Origin: Ananas comosus
Taxonomy: Eukaryota > Streptophyta > Magnoliopsida > Poales > Bromeliaceae
DNA length: 64,000 bases
NCBI RefSeq assembly: GCF_001540865.1
Contig: NC_033629.1
Location: 10,852,733-10,916,732, forward strand
Reading direction: 5' to 3'
Shown: piece after piece, positions 38,017 through 50,000 of the stretch
Layout: each line of letters begins with the position of its first letter
How positions within the stretch are numbered: position 1 is the first letter of the stretch
Made by a program: the position numbers and the translations under genes
Notes under the pieces: model-generated
The model's input: only the letters and a program-made list of their open reading frames with translations
The model's database searches: none
What the model was told of the DNA's origin: nothing

Positions 38017-40196
38017 CTAATCGGAATTACTCTTCTGTTCAACACTTGATTTGCTGAGGATTAAAACCCCGACTATGATGAGAGCGGCACCTGCAAACCA
38101 CTGCATGATCAAGGAAGCTTATCAGTGCGCAAGAAGAAAACGGCATCACAGTACACATTAAAACATTATGTGGCATAGCAAATTCGAAAGAAATCAAAAT
38201 AAGTTGCAGTTTTCTGCAAGGCACTAAAAGGAGTGAGATTTGAGCTGAATTGTGATAGTCTACAATCACAGAAAGTACCACGTCAACGCCATTTAAACTT
38301 TTCTTTGCTCAAACTGCAATCGAGGTTAAACTTCAGATTGCGCACGATTAGCAACTGCAAATGAACAACCCAATTATCTTACCAAATAATCTTGCATCCA
38401 ACTCATGGACTCACAAGCCACAAATTGTCAGGCCGATAGAAAAAAGCTTTTGATAAAGTACAAAGACATGAAATTCTAAATAAAACATCATGTTTCTCTC
38501 TATCAGATCCATGTTCCATGATACTTAATTTCACAATTTCTTTTGGAAAAAGTATAGAGGAGATAACTTGTGGTGTAAAAGAGCAGTTACAGAGGAGGAA
38601 GGCAAGGACGGAAGAGAAAAGGAGGGCATATATAAAAATGCCAGTTAAAAGAGTATTAACGGCAGAGAAGCAAGAACTCACGTCAGTACTGATAAAAGAA
38701 TAATAAGTTCTCAGTACAGACGTGCTGATTTGTTTCCATCTAACAAAAGATCTTAGTTGTAGATATATGTATATGATCCAAAAAAAAAAATTTATAAGTT
38801 CAGCTACTCTTTTCTTTATAGTATAGACATCTTTACAGGGGTCCATGCAGAAGATTACCCGAGCAGGCAGGCGCTCCTCAAATAGAAAGTATCCTGCTAA
38901 ACCCGAAGATAGAAAATTGGCAGCAAAGTTCGTAACTGTAGCTTGTAGAGACGATAGAGCTTTAAGACTGTTGACATAGCATCCCCACATTATCAAATTG
39001 AAACATATGACGAAACCATATTTTAGAATCTGTAAGGACAAGGCATTACATGAAGGTACATTAGCCATTAAGCACTCAGAAAGGAAATATCATTCTCTAC
39101 TAATGAGAACTAGAAATAACTGGAAAAATAATGTGGTAAAGAGGTTGCACTACTTTTCACCATTTCTCATTCTGTAATATTACTCCCAAGCTTTACTTGA
39201 ATATTTTACAGTAAATGCAATTTACTCAAGGATAAACTACACAATTACACACAAACTACTGTGAGTTTCACTTAGGACCCGAACTTTGAGTTATATGATT
39301 CATGGGCTCAGACTGTCAATAATTATAATCTTCTGACTTATCCCACTATCATCTTAGAGAGACAGAAATCTGACATAAATATTAACTCCTTCCAAAGTCT
39401 TAACATATCTTGATTAGTGTTGTATGCGTGAATTATTGCGTTAGAAACAATGATTGACAAGTTTAGGAAGAGTAACTTGAATCCCCTAAAATTGAGGGCC
39501 AAAGTAAAACCCGGACAATATTTTAGAACACTAACGGTGTAATTCACCCTTCGATAAATAGCAGACGACATTTGTTATTACGATAGAAATATAAGTGAAT
39601 GCACATTACACCAACTTATACAAGATTAGTTGTATAACCTGATGATTCTTAGAACATACCCAGATTAACTAGCAAAGATGCTTGATTTACGAGGCGATTC
39701 AAGCAAGATGTGAAGTTACATAAATCAAGTGGATCGGGTATTCTGACATTCTGATTTGATCATAATATGAGGGGTTTACTAGCATCATTGGTCCATGTTG
39801 GTGCCGGAATTTCAAACAATTATTAATTGTTTAATAGCCAAATTGAAAAAAAAAAAAAAAAAAGAAGGGGGGAATCAAACCCTAATTTGAAAGACTCGTA
39901 AATATCTTTTGATGGACTTGCTGCATCACAGATCAACTCAACCCCAGAACTCTTACATGGAATGCAAATTCAATAAGCAAGATTCATCAATAAAATGGTA
40001 TCCAAACTTAAAAAAAAAAAAAGTGGTAAAAAGAAAAGAAAAAAAAAAGAAAGAGATGTGTAGATTAGTATGGATTAAGAGGAGATTGGAATTGGACCTG
40101 GGAAGAGAAGAACTTGGCAGCGACGGCGGCGAGGGCGGCGTTGATGCCGGCGGCAAGAGCCCAGCCGTAGCCGCGCCGGTGATCGCCGGCGGCCAT
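38017..40196 (-). CDS. TMEM234-like small membrane protein (3 exons, 117 aa)
   Basis: Exons 40196-40098, 39029-38859, 38100-38017, all phase 0 with GT-AG sites, giving 117 aa. The protein starts MAAGDHRRGYGWALAAGINA and has four hydrophobic segments: about 10-28, 35-53, 60-80 and 91-106. The key stretch SLKALSSLQATVTNFAANFL, followed by FLFEERLPARWFAGAALIIVG, is the pattern of the eukaryotic TMEM234 family, related to small EamA/SMR-type multidrug transporters. Substrate and exact membrane are unknown. The length matches plant homologues as I remember them. The first exon is GC-rich, unlike the rest. An (AG)n tract begins just 8 bp upstream of the ATG. A Mutator-like MITE lies in intron 1. 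Confidence 0.87.
39232..39553. mobile_element. Mutator-like foldback MITE, degenerate, in TMEM234-like intron 1
   Basis: Left 'ggataaactacacaattacac' and right 'cggtgtaattcaccc' arms are complementary; the interior has 'gggacccgaacttt' / 'aaagtaaaacccgg'-type blocks. Same family as 28469-29479, decayed. Confidence 0.45.
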
Positions 40197-40203
40197 TAAA
40201 TGA

Positions 40204-40205
40204 AG

Positions 40206-40250
<45 letters not shown>
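40204..40250 (+). repeat. (AG)n microsatellite in the 5' UTR of the TMEM234-like gene
   Basis: About 22 AG units without interruption after 40210. On the gene strand this is a (CT)n tract between the likely transcription start and the ATG at 40196. Confidence 0.95.
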
Positions 40251-40254
<4 letters not shown>

Positions 40255-42293
40255 AATTCTATGAAATGGATTCGTTACTTTGTTGGGTTGAACCCAACAC
40301 GCCCAATCCAAACCGTTCGATGAGTCTGATCAGATTGGGCTCGACAATTTAGATTTTCGAATTAATCTACAAAAAAATGCCCCGACATTTCACCTTATGT
40401 AAGCGTACAGATAACATTATCCAATTTTTTTAAAAAAAAATTACTACCTGTATACTGTTAATAAAATCATAAATTTTACATCCTTGAATCTACAGTTTCA
40501 TAAAATTTCATTAAACTTTTAATAAAAGATAAAAAAGTATTGATCAGACTGCTCAGTTGATAATTACCATATAAAATTTAGAATATAAAATTTGAAGGTG
40601 TATATGTAGTATTCCTCAAAATTTTGAACTATATCAATCCTGCACTTTAGCCTTCTGTCAAATAATTTAATAATTTAAGAATTCTATTAATATTTTGACG
40701 AAAGTGTTAACGGTAATGACGTAGCAAGATCATTGCATATTAAAACCAATTAAATTCTTGCACGTAAATACTTTATCAAGGTTCATCTTGGATGTTGATT
40801 TAAAGGGTGTTTGAACGAGCTTAAATGAACTTAAAGATGTGCCATCTAAAAAGTACCTTGTTAAAATTAACAAAAAATTCTGACGAAATGGCTTAATTGA
40901 GACAAAAATTTAAAATTTTTATGCCGTACATATTTGAGATATAGGGTAAAGTGTTGCGATAGTTTTATAATTAAGCCTACTATTTTAGGGTTGAATGTAA
41001 GCAATCAATTCAAAATTTTGAATCTATTTGAAGAGAAAAATTAGAAATAATTTTCCCAACACTCTTCTATCAAATTGGAAGTTTATAAGCGGCCCTTGAA
41101 AATTCAAAATATAAATATCTGTTTTTTTACATTAACTCTTTGGCTTTTAAAAACTTATATTTTGTGTCCTTAAAATTTTAAAATATTTTCAAAGGGTTGC
41201 GGCGTAGATGACAAAATGACCAAATTATCTTTATTTTGAAAGGCATTTTCAGTATAAATTATAAGAAATAAATGGAATAGTAATGAAATCCTGAAGGAGG
41301 GGGGCTTAATATAACAATTTAAAATATTAAGGGGGTAAAATATATGTTTTTGAAAATTATGGAGGAAAAGTGAAAAAGGCGAATATTTATAAATCGGTTT
41401 CTGTAACTTAGCCTATTTTAAATTAATCAAATTACAATAATTGACCACACACTTAATAAAGAATAAAAAAATATTCTATAAGCTAGGAAATGAAAAGCTA
41501 AATCCTAAAAAAAAAAAAAAATTGAAAAATAGCATGCACTAATATGTTGCCCCACAATGGATAGTAGAGTATAAAATCTTTATTTTATTAATTTCTTAGT
41601 GTCTAATTCTTTTTTAAATTAGGCAAGCTTACAAAAGTTGCCACTATGTATCAGTGATAAATTTGTATATTTAGAGAAGTAAACATGATATTTTAAATTT
41701 TAAAGTATATTTAAGAAATTTCGAAACTTTTAAAAAGTATGTTGGATATTGCCTCAAAAACTTAATATAATATTTATTTAAGGTTAAAATACGTATAATC
41801 TGTTCAATATATTACATAAGGTATTTTACCTTTAAGATATAAAACATATGCACTTAACCCCACCCATAATATGAAATATATCTTAAAAATAATAATAAAA
41901 TAACCAAGTATGTCTATATATAAATATTTTTTCATCCTGAAAGGGATAAAGTGTATAAGTGCCAACGACATAAATTTCTAAAGGAATTAAGAATATATAT
42001 TTTTTTGTCCAAGGAGTTAAGTATAACATGTTATATATTGAAGCGAATAAAGTATATTTTATCTAATTTTTAATGTGCAAAATAATTGAGGTAAACTAAA
42101 ATGCAAGAGGCCTTTTGTAATTTAGCCTAATTTTTAAGAATTAATACGTAATAGAGCAATTAATCTGTATGAATTTTGAATTCAATTTACAAATTTATTC
42201 AAATTACATATTTAGAAATTAAGAGGGCAATGATGTTCAGGAACAGAAAAAAAATTGAATGAACCTATTTCAAATTGCCTACAATTGTGAGAG
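40251..42293. other. AT-rich intergenic spacer, no gene
   Basis: About 2 kb with stops in every frame and many A/T runs. The short left part upstream of the TMEM234-like gene is its promoter region. No transposon border was recognised. Confidence 0.45.
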
Positions 42294-42636
42294 TACGGAT
42301 GCAAATGGGGCAGATCCGGAGGCAGAAGGGTTCTCCACCTCCCGCACTATTTCTTGTCGGGGCGGGACAGATTCGAAGCAGGTTATATTTTATTTTATTT
42401 TTATCTCCCACTTACCGCTTTATTCGGGACAGGAGCGGATTTTTGACGAATTTTTAACCGATCGGGACGGATTAAAGGAAGAAAAGGATTTACCGTCTGC
42501 CGCTCTATTTATTTAACGGATCGGAATAAATTCGGGACAGAGTTATATTTTTCTATAATTTTAATTTTCACTTACCATCTCATTCGGAGCGGATTGGAGC
42601 GGGAGCTCCGCTAACTGAGATCCATTTGCATCCCTA
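42294..42636. mobile_element. hAT-type MITE just upstream of the H3 gene
   Basis: Ends TACGGATGCAAATGGGGC and CCATTTGCATCCCTA with flanks tgtgagag/gctgagag (6 of 8). Internal GGGACAGATTCG and CGGATTGGAGCGGGAGCTCC blocks match the larger copy at 46692-47311. Confidence 0.65.
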
Positions 42637-42737
42637 GCTGAGAGGGACTTCATAGAATCATTGTTGAGATTTTGAAGCGCCGGTCTATAGGCCGCGGTCC
42701 ACGCAACAACTCCACTGTGTTTTCAGTTGAACGGCGA

Positions 42738-42882
42738 CCAATCAGATTAGAGCACACCGATCGGGCTCCCAACCGTCCGATCACCCCTTCAAAATCGTAC
42801 GGTGGGGCCCACAACGTTCTGGACGTTTCTCCTCTCCCTCCACTCCACTGCTCCACTACCATTCCCTCCACCTCTATAAATA
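42738..42882 (+). promoter_or_regulatory. H3 gene core promoter (CCAAT and TATA)
   Basis: A CCAAT at 42738-42742 and a canonical TATAAATA at 42875-42882 lie 271 and 131 bp before the H3 ATG, predicting a start near 42910 and a C-rich leader of about 100 nt. The promoter looks intact although the reading frame is not. Confidence 0.6.
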
Positions 42883-43012
42883 GTAGCCCACGACACTGAG
42901 CTACGAGCTCCCGCAGCCCCCTCCCCCACTCTACTCCGAACCCCTGTTTTCAGAAACCCTAGCACAGCATACGCGACCTCCCCCTCGTCCTTCTCTTTCC
43001 TGTCCCTCCTCC

Positions 43013-43836
43013 ATGGCTCGCACGAAGCAAACCGCTCGCAAATCCACCGGTGGAAAGGCTCCTCGCTAGGTCCTCGCCACCAAGGTGATCGCCCCCTTCG
43101 ATGTCTCCTTTTCTAGATCGATCTCTCCCTAGGGTTTTGTTTACAATTTTGAGCTCAAACATCGATCTCTGATTTCTTCTTTGCCGTATGGATCGATCTC
43201 TTCCATCTCTCTAACATGCTAGCGTTCTTTTACGATCTCGAGCTCAAAGCTCGATTCTAATGGGTGTGTAATCACTATGTGTATCTGATCGTCTTCTCAA
43301 TCTGTTGGACATGAATACGATACGATTTCTAGCTTAACGATCGAACTCTTATATGTCTATGAAATGTGTATCTGATCATCTTCTTTGTTGATTGGAGCGA
43401 TCGATCTCTCCTGTTCCATCAATCCATCCCTGTAGCTAGGGTTTTGTATCTGATCATCTTCTTTGTTTGTCGGATCGGATCGGTGGACTGATCGAAGGCG
43501 GCGAGGAAGTCGGCGCCGACGACGGGAGGGGTGAAGAGGCCGCACAGGTTCCGGCCCGGCACGGTGGCTCTGCGTGAGATCCGAAAGTACCAGAAGAGCA
43601 CGGAGCTGCTGGTGCGGAAGCTGCCGTTCCAGCGGCTGGTGCGCGAGGTCGCTCAGGACTTCAAGTACGACCTCCGCTTCCAGAGCCACGCCGTGCTCGC
43701 CCTCCAGGAAGCCGCCGAGGCCTACCTCGTCGGCCTCTTCGAGGACGCCAACCTCTGCGCCATCCACGCCCGCCACGTCACCATCATGCCCAGGGACATC
43801 CAACTCGCCCGCCGCATCCGCGGTGAGCGCGCTTAA
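43013..43836 (+). pseudogene. Divergent H3.3-like histone H3 gene with in-frame TAG at codon for residue 18
   Basis: Exon 1 43013-43084 encodes the perfect H3 tail ARTKQTARKSTGGKAPR, then TAG (43067-43069) where K18 is expected and GTC (Val) for Q19, then LATK and a GT donor. Exon 2 43498-43836 continues [11 protein letters not shown] to RRIRGERA and stop, giving exactly 135 residues if the TAG is passed. H3.3-type marks are T31, H87 and L90, but F41 is H3.1-like. Unusual residues: R37, V62, V74, Y80, A107, R115, H116, R122. No other frameshift or stop occurs, the coding is GC-rich and the promoter looks normal. The break is therefore either recent, a sequencing error, or tolerated. As read, translation gives only a 17-residue tail peptide. 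The family packages DNA in nucleosomes. The type is given as pseudogene because of the stop. Confidence 0.85.
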
Positions 43837-44746
43837 TCGATCGGTATCGTTTACCCCTCGACCCCTCCCGATCACATTTTCTTACTACACTAGCTGCATG
43901 CGTCGTATGACCTACAGTATAGTAACATCATACATGATAGTACTCGGTCCCTCTCATAGCATATCTCGACATAGACGATACTGTTACCTCACCCTTCTAC
44001 GTGGATACGGATGTTTTCCCGTACTGATGATGCTGATGATATACTCTATTATATACATATATGTGAGAGTTTTGCCTCGTTTCTTCGTATGTTCTCCTGT
44101 TTCCTGATTTGGTTAATTCCTTTGTTAATACTCTCGTATACGATCGAGTGCTGTGGAAACTACTTACACTGCAGTGATGTGGAACATTGATCGTACCTTT
44201 TTGTTTTCGAAAAGTATGTGTTTTTTTGTTCTCCGTCACAGCTTTTTTCCATTTTTCGTTATTTCCTTGCATTTTCCGCTTGTTTTTCACTTGTGAGCTA
44301 CTGAGCTTGCTTGACGTTTGATATATATACAGCGGTGAGTATTTCTTTTTTTTTTTTTGTCTCTTTTTTATTTTATTTTTCTTTTCTAGAAGTGAAGAAC
44401 TATCCAACTGGAAGTGTGGAGCTATGCTATAGGCAGTGGACGGAGAAAAGGCAAAGGTAAAATAATATGTTCATCCGTAAAATAGAGCAGTTTAGGAGTA
44501 ATAATATCGAGTTATACTCCTAAATGTCCCAAAATAAAATTGGAAATAGTTAATTTTTTTTCTCCTTTTCTTTTTATCTAGCGTTTGAATAGGTGCACTT
44601 CGGGATGTCTCAATGAGTAATGTTTTTTTCAAAACGTTTTTTCAAGGAAAATTTATATAAAAAATAATGTCAGAGAAAATGATAGACTACTTGTAATCTC
44701 TATATCCAAAATATTTATTATAATAGAGAATAAAAAAAAATTGAGA
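43837..44746. other. H3 3' UTR and spacer
   Basis: No coding signal. T-rich stretches near 44220-44390; no repeat borders recognised. Confidence 0.4.
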
Positions 44747-45065
44747 AAAAAGTAGCACGCTATCTGCTTTATTCATTGGATAAATGAACTAGACTATAAG
44801 AGTCGGGCAATTAGGCTCCTTAAAAAGAAAAAAAAAGAAAAAAAAAAGTTCAAGTAGAGAGGAGTGAATCCCACTCCTTCACAAGCTGCTTGAGGTTAAG
44901 AATAGCCTTCTTCAGGTCCGGTAGGATTTTCCTAAAGATCCAGTTGTTTCTGACCTTCCAAATGATCCAGCATCCTATTAATTAAGTTTGTTAGGCTGTT
45001 TCTCTTCTTCTGTATACACTTCCTGGCCGTCCATCTGTCCCACACTAAGGTCATCTCGTTCCCCA
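44747..45065 (-). mobile_element. LINE ORF2 C-terminal fragment with 3' tail
   Basis: On minus a frame reads CWIIWKVRNNWIFRKI, then LPDLKKAILNLKQLVKEWDS, ending LLST and TGA (44850-44852). The WxIWKxRNxxIF pattern is the end of plant LINE polyproteins, after the reverse transcriptase. It is followed by a T/C-rich run and the tail CAATGAATAAAGCAGATAGC then GTGCTAC. A stop upstream in frame shows it is a dead 5'-truncated copy. Confidence 0.68.
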
Positions 45066-45600
45066 GGTCCTGATTCCGGTTGGGTTTGGATTCAATTTTT
45101 TCTCGAATTTGAATTCGAATATGAATTTTTCAAATCCATCGAATTTAGGTTTGGATTTGAATTTTAGTTTTCAAATTTTCAGTTTGGTAGTCGAATTCAA
45201 GTTCAAGATTCTGAATTCGAGATTTTAAAGACCTGCTCCGAATTTGACCCCTGTTCACATCCCTACACTCCAATAAAATTTATTAAAAAGAAAATATTTA
45301 CTTCAAAATATTTATTAAAAAGAAAATTTACTTCAAAAGTTTTTAAAACAATTGTAATCTGTCGACTTATTGGAGTGTAGGGATGTGAACAGATTACAAT
45401 TGTTTTAAATTAATTTTGGTTCAGATCGGATTTGGATTCAGGTTGTGCGCCAACAAAATTCATGCCTGAATCAAATTTGTAGGATTTTGTTTTTTATACA
45501 TGATCTAAAATTATATTTGTTTAGCATCCAATGATTTTGTCCAATTCGAATTCGAATTCGGATAAAATTTTGAATATCCGTCCCTACTGGAGAAAATTTT
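45066..45600. repeat. Inverted pair of GAATTCGAAT-rich MITE fragments
   Basis: The left part (about 45066-45270, reading into 'gttcacatccctacactcc') and right part (about 45380-45600, starting 'ggagtgtagggatgtgaac') are inverted copies. Each begins at TAGGGATGTGAAC, a hAT-like end, and is rich in 'gaattcgaat'. Between them is a short duplicated 'tatttattaaaaagaaaat' segment. Confidence 0.5.
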
Positions 45601-46691
45601 AAAATGTAGCAGTCATATTACTAATGTGTGTCTTTAATTAATTAAATTGGTCTTTTAAATTTTATCCATCCCATCTTAATTTTTTTTAAATTTTTTGAAA
45701 ATATTTTTTAAACAATATTATAATTAGCTAGCTATAGATAAAACGGTGAAGCTGGATTTCCTGCTAGGAACGAGTGTTAAAGTAAATTAGGGGCGAGAGA
45801 TTCTTTTTGGTTGATGGGATGTTGGGATGGGATCGCGGGAATGGAATATGCTTCTGATGTTGATGTTCAAATCAAATGGTTAGTTATTTCACTGGTATGA
45901 TCACGTCGAAGCTTCTATTCAGTTGCGATGGACGACTCGGAAAATTGGAGAAGTTAATGCTGTCTGACGCTTTGCGTAGAAAAGTCACGAGTACCAAAAT
46001 CAACTTTCAGGAGTAGTCTCCCTTATTCGGGTTAATGTCATGAGCTAACTAACAAGAAAAGAAAATTAAAACACCAATGTAGGTGTACAATTTATTTTAG
46101 GTTGTAATTTTTAATTTAATTTTTTTTACTTATTTTATTATTTTATTTTAATTGAAAATTAGAAAAAAAAATAAATCGTACGACTTTTGAATGAAAGGTT
46201 GTAGATTATAATTACCACATCTTTGGACAGTAGAATTAGTATTTCTCAAAATATAATTTGATTTGACTAATGAGTTTTTTATAGTATACTAGAATAGTAA
46301 CTTGCACAATGCAGGGTACATATTACTAAAGTTAAATTTCTATCTTAGATAAAGAGTAAATATAAAAATAATTCTAAATAGTAAAAATCAAAGCATAGAT
46401 AAAAAAAAAAAAGTAAAAGTTTTAAAAGAGGAAGAATATAAGAAGAGGATAGAATTAAGAAAAAATAAAACTAAGGTACATTATATACAACTGTCGTTCA
46501 ATGCCTGAGTCAAAGAAGACAGAAAGAAATACATGCACAGACAAAATAGAAACAACTGTATAATAGTTTATAATTCATGTATAGTACGGATAGAATATTA
46601 AGAAATATGAAAATTTCTACGACAACTACAAATCTTAAAAGAAAAGTTGATTTGTTAGCATGTGGTGTTTTCTTTCTTCCATGTTCATGGT

Positions 46692-47311
46692 TAGGGATGC
46701 AAACGGGGCGGATCTGGGGCGGGAGGCTTCCGCCCCGTCTCCCGCCCCGAATTCGTGACGGGTTAAAAAATACATTCCATAATCCGCCCCGCCTCGTAAC
46801 TCGCCTCCCGCCGGCGGCCCGAATCCGCCCCGCCAACTAATATTTTTTATGAAATTATAATATTATTAATATTTTATAAAATATAAATTAATAATTTTTA
46901 ATAATATTATATATATAATTTAACAATATTAATGGTAAAAATTAAAAATATGAATCACAATTCAAAACAAAATTCAAGTGTTTCAAATACATTAGAAATG
47001 AGAGTAATAATTAATTTGTATTTTGAACTTTTTTTGTAAATATATTATTTTTTAGAAATATTTTTAAAAAATACAAATGATATTCGGAGTGGATTCGGGG
47101 CGGATTCGGGGCGGAACATGGCGGGGCGGATCATGGCGGGGTGGATTCGGGGCGGGTCAAAATTTTTTCCGTTTTCTGTCCCGAATCCGTCTCGGATCGT
47201 AAAACTTATCCCGTTTCTTGCCCCGAATCCGTTTATTTTCTCCCATTTACTGCCCCCGTCGGGGCGGATCGGGGCGGGAGCTCCACCAACCCGGATCCGT
47301 TTGCATCCCTA
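46692..47311. mobile_element. hAT-type MITE with GGGGCGG-rich termini, 620 bp
   Basis: Ends TAGGGATGCAAACGGGGCGG and CCGTTTGCATCCCTA with a perfect 8-bp duplication TTCATGGT (46684-46691, 47312-47319). GC-rich arms built of GGGGCGGAT / ATCCGCCCC enclose a 250-bp AT-rich core. Confidence 0.88.
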
Positions 47312-47319
47312 TTCATGGT

Positions 47320-48239
47320 TATGTATAAAGGCACATCTCTTTTTGTGCTTTAAAATCATTTGTTTGGCTTGCTTTATTAACGTAGTTTAATTGCAAAATA
47401 TTTAAGCAAAATAATTCGCTAATTAGGCAACATGAAGCATTTTCTCATATGTGGAGGCACACAAGTAGGCAAATGGTTGTAAATGGGCATACCTTCCAAT
47501 TTTTGTTGCCCATTATTAAAGTATTATGGCCTTGGAAGCAAGATAATCATAACCTGTAAAAGAATTTAACGTAACGAAATATTAGTTAATGATTAGTCCA
47601 AATATATTTTATACAAAATCCACTAAGATAGTTCTTCATAAATAACCTGATTTTCATGTTGCCGGAATCTTGAATCATTTGTCGATTAGAGTACTTCATC
47701 TTTATTGGAAAACATATTTCTACCAAAAATAACGCAATCACCAACCCCTCCATTAATGGGGGGAGAGAGAGGATGAAAGAGAAGAAGAAGAGAAAGGAAA
47801 AGAAAAGGAAGAGTTTAAGTAAAGAGAGGGTGATTAGGGTTTCCAGAAGAGTTGCGGGTAGATGAGAGGGTGTACGATAAGTGGGAGATGAGGGGACGTG
47901 AGGCTGGGGGTGTCCGTTTTGGAAAGATATGAGGGGAGGTGAGAGGGTGTATATTTTGGAAAGAGATGAAAAGGGGTGAGAAAAAATTCTAGAATGCAAC
48001 GGGTATATTAGTGACGTGGCGTAACAAACCAATCAAATTAATCATTTTAAGAATATATGTCCCATCGTGATTGTAACAAAATATTTTTATTATACTTTTG
48101 TTTGAAAAGAAGGAATGTGATTGGCTTGTTATTGATGACGTTGTGCATGTGTGACAGTGTAGAATTCCTCAGGGGTGAGGGGGTGAAGGGGATGAAATGG
48201 AACTATAGAAATACTGCAGTTGAATAAGGAGAGTCCGTT
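47320..48239. other. Spacer without recognised gene
   Basis: Includes a purine-rich stretch at 47758-47990 that leaves a long open frame on minus (148 codons) of Ser/Leu/Phe-rich low complexity, judged non-coding. Confidence 0.4.
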
Positions 48240-48660
48240 CAGTTCAAGGAAGGTGAAAAGGCGGAGAGATGCAACTGAAAATTTAGTTCAAAAGTGAGGA
48301 TATATTATTGGACTAAATCCAAGAATGAAAAGGATAGAAAAATCGAACCGAATCCAAAAAAGAACCTAGCAGGTGAAGATGGTTAAAGGGAATAGAAAAT
48401 CTAGTTCGTTTTCAAGTGAATAGAAAATCTGGTTCAAAAGTGAAAAAATATTACTGGATCGAATCCAAGAATGAAAAGAAAAAAAAAATTGGACCAAACC
48501 CAAAATAGAACATTGTAGGTGAAGACAGTTCAAGGGAATAGAAAATTTGATTCGGTTTAAATGAATAGAAAATCTGGTTCAAAAATTAGAAAATATTACT
48601 GGACGAATCCAAGAACGAATAAAAAAAAATCGGAGCGAACACAAAAGAGAACATGACATG
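48240..48660 (+). repeat. Tandem repeat, about 144-bp period, three units
   Basis: The motif 'ggttcaaaag' recurs near 48285, 48431 and 48575. Each is followed by 'atattactgga..gaatccaagaa' and 'gaacat..gtgaagac' variants. A/G-rich, no coding. Confidence 0.65.
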
Positions 48661-49077
48661 ATGAACCCACTCCCAACAATGAAGTGGTCAAGTGGTACCC
48701 ACTTTTAAAAATGAAGGTGGTGATATCAATCACATGGGCAAGTTATCGAGGATTAATATATTGATATAATATAAATAAATTAGTTTAATTTCTAGATGAA
48801 TGGTAGTGATATCATTTGTTCGTTATTTGTCACCCGTTTCGGCGAGAATTTGTCAAAATTTTATTAGCGGACGGTCAGTTTTTGGTTGGCATGATGCTAT
48901 TTTCCATTTGAGAGGAAGCCGCAAAAGAAGCTGGATAATTTTAGTAGGCGATCCGCTGCTGTGTGTTAATTTTGTTTTCATCAAATAATTCATAGGATAT
49001 TTCTAATACTATAACTTTAAAAAACAATCCCAAAGTAAATAATTATAGTCCTTGAATAGGGATAAAAATAACATGGA

Positions 49078-49318
49078 ATGACAAATGATCGTGAAATGAC
49101 GGTTCCCACTCACTGCAGCAAATCATTTCCGACATCTCATCAGCTTCTTTCTGTGGCCGCAGCCTCAACTGCAGTTACAACGATCCATGCGAAGAGAATC
49201 CTCTACAAACCCCAACCAGAGGATGAGCTCAGTTACACACACCGCGCAATTTCAGGGGCTTCATTCTTCGCAAATTGTTGGGAATCCATGTTTGCTGATC
49301 AAGTTTGATTTCACTTTG
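49078..49318 (+). other. Exon-like open stretch, unknown identity
   Basis: An open frame with balanced codon use in AT-rich surroundings reads SHQLLSVAAASTAVTTIHAK, then RILYKPQPEDELSYTHRAIS, then GASFFANCWESMFADQV and TGA (49306-49308). A TGCAG acceptor-like site lies at about 49113-49117 and a strong donor (TTG/GTAAGT) at 49319. It could be the terminal coding exon of a small gene with a 3' UTR intron, or a gene fragment. I do not recognise the family and could not place flanking exons. Confidence 0.3.
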
Positions 49319-49547
49319 GTAAGTCTCAGCAACAAATGGAAAAGGAGATAGTAAACTTTCGCTTCATGAACGAGTTTTAACCATCAAAATGAAGCAAAAT
49401 TATACACAACTGAATCCATCTGTTTTCCTGCCAAGTTGGAAAGTTAACTGCTAAAGGCATTCAGAGCTTGCGTCTTTTTTTCTGGATTCAATTGGTTTCT
49501 TTTGAAATGCCCATTTCGATGGTGTGTTTATATCTAGGCGTCAGGGA

Positions 49548-50000
49548 TACTAACACGAGATACGGAATACGACACAACTCGGACACGGCGACTCGACAGT
49601 TTTTAAAGAATTAGGACATACTGATATGGCATAGACACCGCTAATAAAATATAATATTATTAATATAATAATATATATCTATTTATATGAAATATTAATT
49701 TTGGTAAAATATTATTATATTTATCATACGAATGAAAGTTAGTAAAATTTTAATTTATAATTCATATATTTATTTATATTGGCAAAAAAAATTTGTATGC
49801 ATTCATTAAAAAGTTAAAATATATATCATTTTATATTATATATGTATAAAAAAATAAAATAAATATATGCACATTTTTTTAATTGTTTGCGCTGTGGATC
49901 GGCATTGAATGTGCGTCTATGGAGTGTCCACATCGGACACGTGTCCGATACGGACACGCGAGACTTATAGAAGTATCCGCGATACATAGGTCTATATGTT
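49548..50000. repeat. MITE-like sequence with GGACACG-type termini
   Basis: Left 'taggcgtcagggatac...gatacgg' and right 'gtccgatacggacacg...ggtctata' are rough inverted arms around a 250-bp AT-rich core. Borders and duplication not resolved. Confidence 0.35.

Noticed and set aside
43997..44407. 136-codon open frame on minus strand downstream of H3
   Set aside because: Lys/Arg/Ser-rich translation of T-rich sequence, no recognisable pattern.
46510..46840. Open frames over the GGGGCGG arm
   Set aside because: They fall within the terminal arm of a hAT MITE with a perfect target duplication.
47586..48032. 148-codon open frame on minus strand
   Set aside because: Ser/Leu/Phe-rich low complexity created by a purine-rich tract; no domain and no codon bias.
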